This document shows positions 55,475 to 64,000 of a DNA stretch of 64,000 nt, in pieces; the first letter of the stretch is position 1; the number at the start of each line of letters is the position of its first letter. The position numbers and the translations under genes are program-made. This DNA is from Rozella allomycis CSF55 (taxonomy: Eukaryota > Rozellomycota). The stretch lies in contig KE560907.1 in NCBI GenBank assembly GCA_000442015.1, positions 1-64,000 of the forward strand, read 5' to 3'. The notes beneath the pieces were generated by a model, which was given only the letters and a program-made list of their open reading frames with translations, had not been told where the DNA came from and did no database searches.

Positions 55475-55929
55475 TTACTTTTGAAAATCCCAGGCTTTGT
55501 TATCAAGTGGACACACTTGTCTAGTTTTCAACCAACGAGAGATACAATGAAAGTGAAATGCATGCTACATGAAACAAATAAATTTAAATTACGTTGCAAA
55601 CTCCCCATGCGACTGTACATTCTTCTGAGCTTATACTTGCTTGATTCGCCTGGCATTCAATACCTTATTTTACTTTAGGAAAAAATGCTTACAAAGATCC
55701 ATAATGTGATTTCTACATATAGCGCAATTTTCTACAGCAATATCTACATAAAATTTAACCTAAAGCAATACCCCAGGCCCACAGGGCGATAGCGTTCCAC
55801 TAAATTCTCATCATACAAATATTATACCTTTTTAATCTCAAATCTCTTTTTTGTTGGTTTTGAATTTGTATCTTCCAACATTTCTTCGTTCATGGGCGTA
55901 GAGACTTGGTCGATATCCATTTCACTCAT
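55475..55929 (-). CDS. RBX1: RING-H2 protein RBX1/ROC1 of cullin-RING ligases
   Basis: N-terminus MSEMDIDQVSTPMNEEMLED, then KKRFEIKKWNAIALWAW, and the RING-H2 domain: NCAICRNHIMDLC, IECQANQASISSEECTVAWG, VCNHAFHFHCISRWLKTRQ, VCPLDNKAWDFQK. All zinc ligands are present. Four introns of 27-29 nt. RBX1 recruits the E2 to cullins; the SUMO E1 and a UCH are also in this window. Confidence 0.96.
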
Positions 55930-55970
55930 TTCGAAAATTTCCAAATGAAAACTAGCCACTTTATTTAAAA

Positions 55971-56933
55971 TTAAAGGTTTGCAAAGGTATGTTCACCTTT
56001 GATTATCGACATGATATCCTTTATGTAAATATTTCTAAACTAGTACTTTTGTTTGAAGCATTCCGTGGTTCCAGGTTTTAACATATTCCAAACCTTCCTC
56101 AACAGAATGATCTCTCGAATAAACTAGATTTCTCTTTGTTCCCATTACAGCAATTGGAGATTTGCTGGCAATCACATTTGCCAGTTCAAGACTTTTCACT
56201 CGTCAAAAGTACATACATCAATTACCTTCCAATTCTTGTTGATTTCCATAAATTTGGCTAATAAATCCATGTTTCAATGCTTCATCTGCATGAAATGTTC
56301 TTCCTGTAAGGCATACTTCTCTAACCCAGCTCTATAATACATAGCCATGTATTATACCTGATTCCCGACTACTTTTGGAAACCTTTGAAGAGATCCAACA
56401 TCGGCACAAAGCCCAATATCAACTTCCTTTAATCAAAGCATAACTATGAAATCACCTTTACGGAAAACTTGGCATCCGCACTCGCCAATCTTATGTCACA
56501 GGCGCTAATAATGTCCACTCCAGCACCAATACATGCATTGTGTACAGCAGCTATTACTGGTTTATTGCACTTTTCCACTGCTGAAACACCGTCCTGCATT
56601 GGTCCTAGGATTTGCCTAATTAACAAGGCAGATCGCGAAGGGTCGCTTTTCTTTTGGTTTGCAAGTGCAGCAAAGTCCATTACTATAACCATTCATATTA
56701 AATATTACAATCAATTCCGGAACAGAAATGTTTTCCTTGGCCACTAAGAATAATGCAGCGAACGACTGGGTCCTTGTCCAAATCTTCAAACGCTTGCTTG
56801 AATTCTCCCCAGAATCTTTAAAGTGAATTGCATTTTTCTACTTGTAAATTAAAGAGTTGTGTTTTGATGGGTTGTTTAATTCAACAAAAGCAATGTGGCC
56901 TTTTTTGCTAACGATGATGGTTTCAAATTGCAT
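55971..56933 (-). CDS. ECH1-like dienoyl-CoA isomerase
   Basis: Delta3,5-delta2,4-dienoyl-CoA isomerase of the crotonase family (fatty-acid oxidation in mitochondria or peroxisomes). Blocks: KKGHIAFVELNNPSKHNSL, FWGEFKQAFEDLDKDPVVR, GQGKHFCSGIDLMDFAAL, KPVIAAVHNACIGAGVDIIS, ACDIRLASADAKFSVKEVD, IGLCADVGSLQRFPKVVGNQ, MGTKRNLVYSRDHSVEEGLE. Catalytic acids Asp and Glu of the crotonase pocket are kept. Several introns of 26-28 nt. The C-terminus ends ANL where animal ECH1 ends SKL, so a peroxisomal signal is at best weak. Its stop is 41 bp before the RBX1 start on the same strand. Confidence 0.9.
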
Positions 56934-57184
56934 TTTTCGAATTTGTCAAATGCACTAGAATTTTTTGATGAGTATCAGAATTCACGGTTCGTTAGAATTA
57001 CAGTCAAAATTTATAATACCGAGCTAGTTATGAAAAATACATTTATTCAAGTTTGCCACAAAGAGTGTTTTAAATTTCGTTTGCATCAGTTTCGCTAATG
57101 AAGATGTTGCGTAGAACTGTAGTCGTCTAAGAAATATTCATTAAATGATTTCTGATAAGTGGCTTTTCTAAATTTTGGATAACT

Positions 57185-57191
57185 TACCCCT
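57185..57191 (+). promoter_or_regulatory. TACCCCT start-proximal motif
   Basis: TACCCCT ends 6 nt before the ATG at 57198 of the coiled-coil gene, one of five such occurrences in the window. Confidence 0.33.
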
Positions 57192-57197
57192 GCAAAA

Positions 57198-59051
57198 ATG
57201 CCAAACGAGGGAGACACACCAATCAAGGCATGGGAACAAAGAAGAGCTGTAAAGTAAAAATTTACAATTTATACTATAGAATCGGAGGAAATGGGATGGA
57301 AAACCCATTTAAAGTGTCTATGAAGATGCCGTGTTGGATGAAACCAGGTAATAAGAAAGTTCATGAAGATTCACCTCATCCAAAGGTAAGAGGTCATAAT
57401 GGGTGGTATAATAGATGATGAGGCGAGAGTTTAAAATAGATAGCAATACCGTGGTAGAGGATGACATTGAAAAGGACGATAACTTTAATCCGGGGACAGA
57501 GGGAAATCAAGGATTTGTAGTGGAAGAAAATCAAGGTGGGTGGATGAATGAAGATATGAACAGCAACAGTATGAATAGCAAAATGGTGGAACCAATTGAG
57601 AATAAGACAATAATGAATGAATTTCATGCTATAGGCAACGAACGCAATCAAGACAAAAAGGGAGATATATTAGACAGCATTATGAATTTGATTTCAGCAC
57701 AGAGGAATGAATGTGAAAATGATAGAAATGAGATTGAAAAGCAAGTAAGAATATTTTCAACGAGAGAAATAGAAAATGATGATTTCCAACTACAAGGGTA
57801 TAATACTAAGACAAGCGAATCAATTAAAGAATTTAAAGAAATCGATAAAAGAAAATAGAATTGACAAAGTTGATGCAACTGTAATTTTCCATGACAGGAT
57901 TGAAGAAATGAAAAATCAAATAAAACATATTTTGGATTTGTCAAAAGATTATGAAAATGTTAAACAAAAATTAATAAATTTCAAAAATAAATTTGATGAA
58001 AAAATTGAAGAAAAAAATCGAGATTTGAAAGAAAAGGAAAAAGATCTTGAAATTAAGAAATCTTGTTTGGAAAATTCTTTAAATGAAATAGAGATCTTAA
58101 AAAAAGAAATTCAAAAGAAAAGTGAGAATGAAAGTGAATTGAAAAGTAAAGTATTTGATCTAGAAAAAGAAATTCTAAAAATCATTCAAGAAAATGACGA
58201 AACTTTGAAATCAATTAATGAAAATCATGAAAAAGATTTCATTGAATTAAAAAAGATTCATCTAGATCAAATTTCTAGCTTGGAAATTTCACATTCTGAA
58301 TCTGTTAAAAGTAAAACCCTTAAACCTTAAATCTAAAAATAGAACTGATCAATACCCATGAAATAACAATTTCTGAATTAAAGCAATCCTTTGAATCCCA
58401 AAAACAAAATTTATTAAAAGATAAAGAAATTGAAATTGAAGAATTAAAATCAAAAAGTGAATCTGAGATTAAAGATTTAAATGTAAAAATTCAAGAAGAA
58501 AAAGAGAAAATTCAGGAGCCCAAAATAGATCTAAATCTTTTATTGGAAGAAAAAGAAGAAAAGTTTGAAAAAGAAAAAAAGGAACTTTATTCAGCCTTGC
58601 AGACAGAAATAACAAAATTAACAAATGAAAAGAATCAATTAAATCTTTCCATTAAAACACTTCAAGATCAAATTCATTTACTGTCTCAAAAGAAAGACAC
58701 ATCTGATAGCATAACTCAAACTGATCAAATTCAAACACCTTCTGTATTCTATTCATTCTTCTTAGATTAGACTGACATTGACTCTCACGTTAAATCTATT
58801 CTTCAAGAATTAGGAAATGAAATTAAAGAGTCTGACTCTAAAAATAAATCAAAGAGATTACCTTTAAACAACATTGATAGCAACACTCGTCAACGTTCTC
58901 CTCTTGCTAGAAAATCTTCAAGAAAATACACTTCTTCTCAAACAAACAGAAAGAAACTCAAAGTGGTATTTTTATTTCTTTCACTAAATAGGTTTATGAT
59001 CATGATGTCACACCTGACACGCCATCATATTGGCCATCAAGTAATGCATAA
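57198..59051 (+). CDS. Coiled-coil protein, unknown
   Basis: Begins MPNEGDTPIKAWEQRR; after the first intron the frame IGGNGMENPFKVSMKMPCWM continues, but phases do not match cleanly at this first junction. Downstream introns of about 27-32 nt are consistent. The middle is a long coiled coil (about 57870-58720) with heptads such as KLINFKNKFDEKIEEKNRDL and LEIKKSCLENSLNEIEILKK. The C-terminus is basic and Ser-rich (RQRSPLARKSSRKYTSSQT) and ends YDHDVTPDTPSYWPSSNA. About 550-600 residues. No family recognised; centrosomal, flagellar or tethering proteins can look like this. Confidence 0.6.
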
Positions 59052-59093
59052 ACAACTAAATAATGTCAATAAAAGAATTCGCTATTTATTTAA

Positions 59094-59549
59094 TCATTCA
59101 ATTTTTATAACTAGTGGTTTTACAATCTGCCATTTAGTGAATGTATCAACCGCAAGGACGTTTATAGTAGCCACTCCTCTCTGTCTAGGCACCGTCCAAT
59201 AAAACTTAAATGGTCCTTTCAATTTAAGATAGTCTTTCTGAGTAAATGATTGGCGCTTTCCTGCATCACATGCCGGATATTTGACTTTATTGTTGGGTAA
59301 TGGTAATTGTCCTGCATTAGTCCATGCTAGTATACCCTGTAACTTTGATTTTCCTTCTAATTCCAACACTATTGTTTCTCCTCGTTTAACCTTCGATGGG
59401 CCTTTGAGTTTATATCCAAGCTCAGAATTCTTGCCTCCCATTTTGGCTTTCATTTCTTTCTCAGTTATGGAGCACACTGGAGATCCATTAGGATACGCGC
59501 TCACATAAAATATTACCAGTGATATCAGAAATATTGCTATGGATTTCAT
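59094..59549 (-). CDS. Small secreted Reeler-like protein
   Basis: Single exon, 151 residues. Signal peptide MKSIAIFLISLVIFYVSAYP, then a beta-rich domain: NGSPVCSITEKEMKAKMGGK, VKRGETIVLELEGKSKLQGI, PFKFYWTVPRQRGVATINVL and VDTFTKWQIVKPLVIKI. The order G.PV.C - G..v.v.l.G - f.W..P...G.v.f...vv..f..yW fits the Reeler fold found in reelin and small secreted defence proteins, though identity is low. The CCCCT motif (plus-strand aggggta, 59561-59567) is 11 nt before the ATG. It stands alone here without other domains. Confidence 0.6.
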   Translation of the reverse strand: MKSIAIFLISLVIFYVSAYPNGSPVCSITEKEMKAKMGGKNSELGYKLKGPSKVKRGETIVLELEGKSKLQGILAWTNAGQLPLPNNKVKYPACDAGKRQSFTQKDYLKLKGPFKFYWTVPRQRGVATINVLAVDTFTKWQIVKPLVIKIE

Positions 59550-59720
59550 CCTGAAGAAATAGGGGTAAATTTGAAACACTATATGTCATGCATTTTTTCT
59601 CTGATTGGTCCATTAATGGATACGAAGAACCAATGAAATATTGATCAGCTATTTAATTTTCTGCTGTAATTGAAAAACTATAGCACATTATTAATTTCAG
59701 AAAAATCATAAATATTTTTG

Positions 59721-60430
59721 ATGGTCCTATTTTTTAAGAGCACTGGTACGTTAATTTACCTAAAATTTAAAAGTCATTGATCCACCTGCCGAAATATATA
59801 TGGGAAAAGATAAATTTGAAAGTAAGCCATAAATTTTCAAAAAATAGACGAGGATTTGATAAAACATGGTTTTGAAGAAGACATCTGGTATTTATCAAGA
59901 AATTAAGTTAAGAAAGGTTTCACGTAGATAATCTGTCTTCTGCTCACGTTTACCTGAGAATGCCGGATGGGATGAAGTGGGATTCTATTCCAGATGCACT
60001 TTTGACCGATTGCGCTCAGCTAGTTAAAGCAAATAGCATTGAAGGAAACAAAAAGGATAATATCAACGTGGTTTATACACCTTGGTCGAATCTAAAAAAG
60101 ACAAAGGGAATGGAAGTTGGTCAAGTTGGATTCCACAAAGAAGGCTTGAGAAAAAAGATATTTGTGGAAAAAAGAAGTAACGAAATTGTAAATCGACTGA
60201 ATAAAACGAAGATTGAAAGAGAAGTTGATTTTTCTCAAGAAAAGATTAATCGAGATAGAACGAAACGTAAAGAAAGGCAAGAAAGGGAAAGAAAGCAGAG
60301 ACAAGAGGCCGTGCAAAAACAGAGAGAAAAAGAAGAACGAGAAAGGCAGTTGCATTATGAAGATGTTTTTGAAAACGCTGTAATGAAATCAAACTATGAC
60401 AATCAAAATTTGGAAGATGATTTTATGTAA
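59721..60430 (+). CDS. CCDC25/Jlp2 (NFACT-R domain) protein
   Basis: Very close to CCDC25: [90 protein letters not shown], then a long charged coiled coil ([20 protein letters not shown]). Three introns (28, 26, 29 nt) split the N-terminal domain. The NFACT-R domain binds nucleic acid; the exact cellular role is unclear. It ends 15 bp from the stop of the convergent stomatin gene. Confidence 0.93.
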
Positions 60431-60445
60431 AAAGGTAATAAATTC

Positions 60446-61439
60446 TCATATATTTCCAATGACTGTTTTTGAGACTAAATCAGATTCATTTTCTCCATTC
60501 GTGAATATCACCTTGGTGTTTGGCGCCTTCGACATATTCGCCAGAGTTTCTAAATATCTGATTTGCATCGCCGCGGGTGTGTTCAAAATATCTGATGCTT
60601 CCCTCATTAATTTAGCTGCTGTGACTTCGGCACGTGCTGCAATCACTTTGCTTTCCCCGACTCTCTTTGCTGCGGCCACCGCGGAAAGATCTTTCAAAGT
60701 ATAAAGCATTGAAATTTACCATCCATCAAGTCTTTCGAGAACTGTAAATCTTTTATAAGAATGCTTTCAATCCCAACGCCCCATGATTTTGCTGTGTCTT
60801 CAATTATTCTTTTAATGTCAAGTGCGATATCGTCTCTGTTAGATACAAGACTATGCAAGTCACGACTACCAATCGAGTCTCTCAATGTGGTTTGTGCTCT
60901 TTCACGTAATGCCAAACTAATATCTGCCACCTGGCACCGGGCCACAAAGGGATCAACAATATGCCAATACAACACCGAATCAATGCTTACATTAACATTA
61001 TCCTTGGTCATAACCTTTGTAAGTAAGAATATTATGTTACCTCTTGCCGTGGTATGTCCATGACTTGAATCGATACCGAAACAACTTCTAGGAATTCTGT
61101 TTCAGTGTTAATGGAATGAAGACCGGGATCCAATATTTTGTACACAACGCCAAATTTACTGACAAGGCCTACATTTCCTTGTGTGACTAGTAATTATGAG
61201 AGTTAGCTGATACTTGTTTTCATAGGGTTAGAGCAACAACAACATGGAATATAGGCACCAAAAAAACCCTTTAAATTGCCATACCAAGTCTTCACATTTT
61301 CATAGAGTGCATGGCTGCTTGGTGGAGTATCACTGATGTCGCGGGCGAAGGTAACAGGTATAGAATACCCGTTTGGGGGTTCTGTTACAAATGCTTGCTT
61401 CTGAATTTGTGGAGCAACTGACGGCATTACTGATTCCAT
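60446..61439 (-). CDS. Stomatin/SPFH-domain protein, paralog A
   Basis: N-terminus MESVMPSVAPQIQKQAF, then YIPCCCCSNP (probable palmitoylation and membrane hairpin), and the SPFH domain: VTQGNVGLVSKFGVVYKILD, VMTKDNVNVSIDSVLYWHIV, ALRERAQTTLRDSIGSRDLH, KSWGVGIESILIKDLQF. The C-terminal helix holds ARAEVTAAKLMREASDILN. This is the stomatin subgroup (DPGLH, RAQTTLR). Introns of 26-27 nt. It is head-to-head with a paralog; the start codons are 40 bp apart. Confidence 0.9.
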
Positions 61440-61479
61440 AATAGATTGGGACTACCCTGGCAAAACTATATTGACAACA

Positions 61480-62427
61480 ATGGACGAAAAATCAAGTATG
61501 GATTCTCTTCTGGCCCAAAACAAAGTTAATGAGTACATAAATACGCCTCCAGTAGATAATATACCGCCGGCTTACAGCATTCCAAATTCATTTGCAAAGA
61601 CATTGGATGTGCAGCCCCCTTCACATGGCTCTTATGAGAAACTATTAAATGCATGGGGTAATTGTATGGGGTTTTTAGGTGCCTACATTCCCTGTTGCTT
61701 TTGTTGTCCTTCTCCATTTAAAATAGGTAAAATTATGATATAGGAAAAAACAGTACCACAGGGATATGCAGGGCTTGTCAGTAGATTTGGGAAAGTATAC
61801 AAAATAGTTGATCCTGGTCTTCATTTTGTGAATTTAATGACCGAAAACCTAGAAATGATGGGGATTAAGGTTAATGTTTCTGGAGTTCCAAGACAGCAAG
61901 TTATGACTAAAGATAACGTTTCTATTTCCGTTGATTCGGTTCTTTATTGGCATGTAATTGATCCCTTTGCAGCCAGATATCAAGTTTCTAACGTTGAAAA
62001 AGCTTTGTCTGAAAGAGCCCAAACCACTCTAAAAGACGTTATTGGGGCTCATGATTTACAGACTATTGTGTCAAACAGAGAAAAGGTTGCAGCGGAAATA
62101 AGAAACATTATCGACAAACCATCAAGATCCTGGGGCGTTGTAATCGAGTCAGTTTTAATAATGGATATAAGATTTTCTCAAGAAATGTTATTAGATCTAA
62201 GTGCTGCCGCGAAACAGAAACGATTGGGAGAGAGTAAGGTAATAACAGCTCAGGCTGAAGTTGAAAGCGCTAAGCTAATGAGAGAAGCCTCAGACATTTT
62301 AGCTTCAAGTGCTGCTATGCAAATTCGATACTTAGATACGCTAACAACAATGGCAAAACACGGTGATCAAAAAGTCATCTTCATGCCAACTGTTCATTCT
62401 ACTAGTACTGACAATAAGAAAAAATAA
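61480..62427 (+). CDS. Stomatin/SPFH-domain protein, paralog B
   Basis: Starts MDEKSSMDSLLAQNKVNEYI; hairpin region LGAYIPCCFCCPSPF; a 27-nt intron joins K to VPQGYAGLVSRFGKVYKIVD. The SPFH domain reads VMTKDNVSISVDSVLYWHVI, ALSERAQTTLKDVIGAHDLQ and SRSWGVVIESVLIMDI, then TAQAEVESAKLMREASDILA. The layout, the Cys-rich hairpin and the N-terminal PP...SIP(V/N)..FA.....PPSH motif match paralog A, so the pair arose by duplication. Stomatins scaffold membrane domains and regulate channels. Confidence 0.9.
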
Positions 62428-62453
62428 ATAAATTTTGGTCACTTAACTCATAT

Positions 62454-62930
62454 TTATTTGATATGAGCATAGACCACTCGGCCAACATTCGGGTATGATC
62501 TGTTGTAATAAGTTTCCCAATCTTTTAATGTATCGAACTTTTAAATGACAAAATATAACCTTACTTCTTCGTCATTTAAATCATTAAGTTCATTAGAGCA
62601 CATATCTTCAGTCAAGCATCCTTTAGCTAATGCCTAAACCAAAAATGCAGATCTATCAATTTACCCTGGCACATTCCCTCCCGGCCAAAATATGATACCC
62701 TTTTCCCAGAGCATAAAGATGTCTTTTGCATGTAACATCATAGATAACTCCGTTAATAGCTACATAGACTGGTTTATGAGAATCTGTCCCATCAAATTCC
62801 CGTAGCTCGTCTAGGGTCAACTCAACATTAATGGGGTTTTCTTTTTGTAGTTCTTTATTTGTAGAAGCTTCATACTCAGGGATTGCATCTCTTTAACTAT
62901 AATATTTGCGTTTTACAGATTGGAAAGCAT
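62454..62930 (-). CDS. Dap1/PGRMC-like cytochrome b5-fold protein
   Basis: Membrane-associated progesterone receptor (MAPR) family, heme-binding and linked to cytochrome P450 and sterol synthesis. Core: VELTLDELREFDGTDSHKPV, YVAINGVIYDVTCKRHLY, KGYHILAGRECARALAKGCL, DWETYYNRSYPNVGRVV. The Tyr residues that bind heme are present. Introns of 26, 31 and 27 nt. With the start used (MLSNLLDAIPEYEAST) there is no N-terminal TM helix, unlike typical PGRMC or Dap1; a start further upstream does not add one. Confidence 0.82.
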
Positions 62931-63147
62931 TTATATGTCGTGGCTTAGATAGAATCAAAAGATCAGATTCAACTTTATCACCCATTGCCTACTAATAGTA
63001 ATTATAGGAGCTTATAATTCTTCTTTTGAATTTTTTCGATATTTTGAATAGCTCAATATAATTATACAAAGAGACATTCCCGATTTCTCGAGAGTTTGAG
63101 TGATGTTACGTAGATGATTGTCTTTTCGCTATATTAAATATTACTAT

Positions 63148-63742
63148 ATGTGTAGGGACGTAAAGTGACACGGTCCGATAAATTCTATATTTAGTGTGGC
63201 TTGGATTTGCTGCGACTTTTTATGCCATACCAGGATCTGTATAGTGAAGCTCAAAATACCTTGAAGACATCCAAGTGCCGAATTGGAATTTTGATCTGCT
63301 TTACTATTCTAAGTGTAACAAATAAGCCATGTTAGATAGGAAGATTCAAGTGGTGTACCATTTATATCAAAAGAATCGTTATGACTACGACCTAGACAAT
63401 TTACTTTCTGTCTATTTGCTTTTTCTATATTTAACAGGCTTCAAAATCTTTTACCAAAAGCAAATCAACTCTTTACAGTTCTTCAACAAACTTTTCGTTA
63501 TTAGTGGTTTAGTGGAGACTTTTTTTGATGCTTTTAAGATTATACCCAGTAAAGCTCTCCTCCTATACGCATACAAACTTGCTGTGTTCTTTTTGTTGCA
63601 GTCATATTTTTACGAGCTAGGCAGAGAACGTCAATACATTATAAATAGGACTGTAAATCAAGATATTCTATCAATGTATTATTATGTTGATTCGGATTCA
63701 GAACGATTACCACCATATCAAGCTATCGGAAGTCCAGTCTAG
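63148..63742 (+). CDS. Multi-TM membrane protein, unknown
   Basis: Using a 35-nt first intron and a 29-nt second one, the frame runs MCRDCGLDLLRLFMPYQDLY, SKCRIGILICFTILSIQVVY, LLSVYLLFLYLTGFKIFYQK, LFVISGLVETFFDAFKI, LYAYKLAVFFLLQSYFYELG and a soluble tail ending ERLPPYQAIGSPV. Three to four TM helices, about 175 residues. I recognise no family. The first intron is longer than usual here, so the N-terminus is the least certain part; the alternative is a start at 63329. Confidence 0.45.
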
Positions 63743-63774
63743 TTTTTACACGCACTATATGACATTTTGACCAA

Positions 63775-64000
63775 TTAAGATTGAACATATAAACTGTAAT
63801 TAATATCCAATAATAAACCGTTAACAATATCGCAGAAAATTTTGTTTCTAAATCCTATTGTGTGGCTAAGCCCAAAAATTAGGGTGATGTCGTTAATGTA
63901 CATATTTAATCGTGACAAGAGATCCGAACCCTGCCAAGCGATCGAACTTATTGATTTGAAATCTTCTTTGGGCACCTCATTGCTATTTGCTGGGTACATA
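63775..64000 (-). CDS. Partial ORF running off the right edge
   Basis: A minus-strand frame open from the window edge to a stop at 63775, ending GFRNKIFCDIVNGLLLDINY-SLYVQS. It includes DLLSRLNMYINDITLIFG. Too short and incomplete to classify; it may be the last exon of a gene to the right. Confidence 0.35.
   Translation of the reverse strand, partial: MYPANSNEVPKEDFKSISSIAWQGSDLLSRLNMYINDITLIFGLSHTIGFRNKIFCDIVNGLLLDINYSLYVQS

Overview
This is eukaryotic nuclear DNA, AT-rich and gene-dense (about 50 genes in 64 kb, many neighbours under 100 bp apart). I read well over 100 spliceosomal introns by restoring reading frames against protein families I know. Almost all are 25-32 nt, start GTA and end TAG or AAG. 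The gene set points to a flagellated, early-branching fungus or close relative. Axonemal genes are present (dynein intermediate chain DNAI4/WDR78, radial-spoke RSPH1), beside a fungus-type DUF2415 WD protein, peroxisomal PEX6 and fungal-style secreted proteins. A zoosporic parasite lineage such as Rozella or the aphelids fits; that placement is inference. The assembly has ten single-N joins, each flanked by two near-identical copies of the same sequence, plus one 234-N gap. It therefore looks like a scaffold of a heterozygous or mixed-strain sample.

Layout. 0-8.3 kb: end of an unknown gene, a Cys-rich secreted protein, a many-exon SEC7/BIG Arf-GEF, and a calcineurin-B-like EF-hand protein. 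8.4-19.3 kb: axonemal dynein IC, L-type lectin cargo receptor, glucosidase II beta, Sec2/Rabin8 Rab-GEF, SMUBP2 helicase, RSPH1. 19.4-29 kb: lectin-like membrane protein, an orphan, INO80 subunit Ies6, DUF2415 WD protein, RPL32, UCHL5, a secreted orphan, an Rtt103-like CID protein, a duplicated non-coding stretch, and 3-hydroxyacyl-CoA dehydrogenase. 29-45 kb: Ima1/Samp1, Y14, a secreted orphan, DUF1308, PEX6, RluA-type pseudouridine synthase, EMG1, MCM6, secreted subtilisin, XRCC4, ISU1. 45-64 kb: a multi-TM orphan with a paralog 8 kb away, a large receptor-like kinase, UBA2, CRIPT, a mitochondrial carrier, RBX1, ECH1, a coiled-coil protein, a Reeler-like secreted protein, CCDC25, a head-to-head pair of stomatins, a Dap1-type cytochrome b5 protein and a membrane orphan.

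Two things stand out. First, five introns of the SEC7 gene are not single introns. They are head-to-tail arrays of 2, 5, 4, 6 and 5 intron-sized units (26-31 nt), each unit running GT...AG with no exon between; in one case the next unit appears to have become coding. Second, the gene at 46416-50511 encodes a signal peptide, a GGA-repeat beta-helix ectodomain, a mucin-like Ser/Thr stalk, one TM helix and an apparently intact non-RD protein kinase. That is a receptor-kinase architecture I do not recognise from fungi.

Coordinates of genes include introns. Exon ends were set by eye from frame, splice motifs and family resemblance; no search or alignment program was run.
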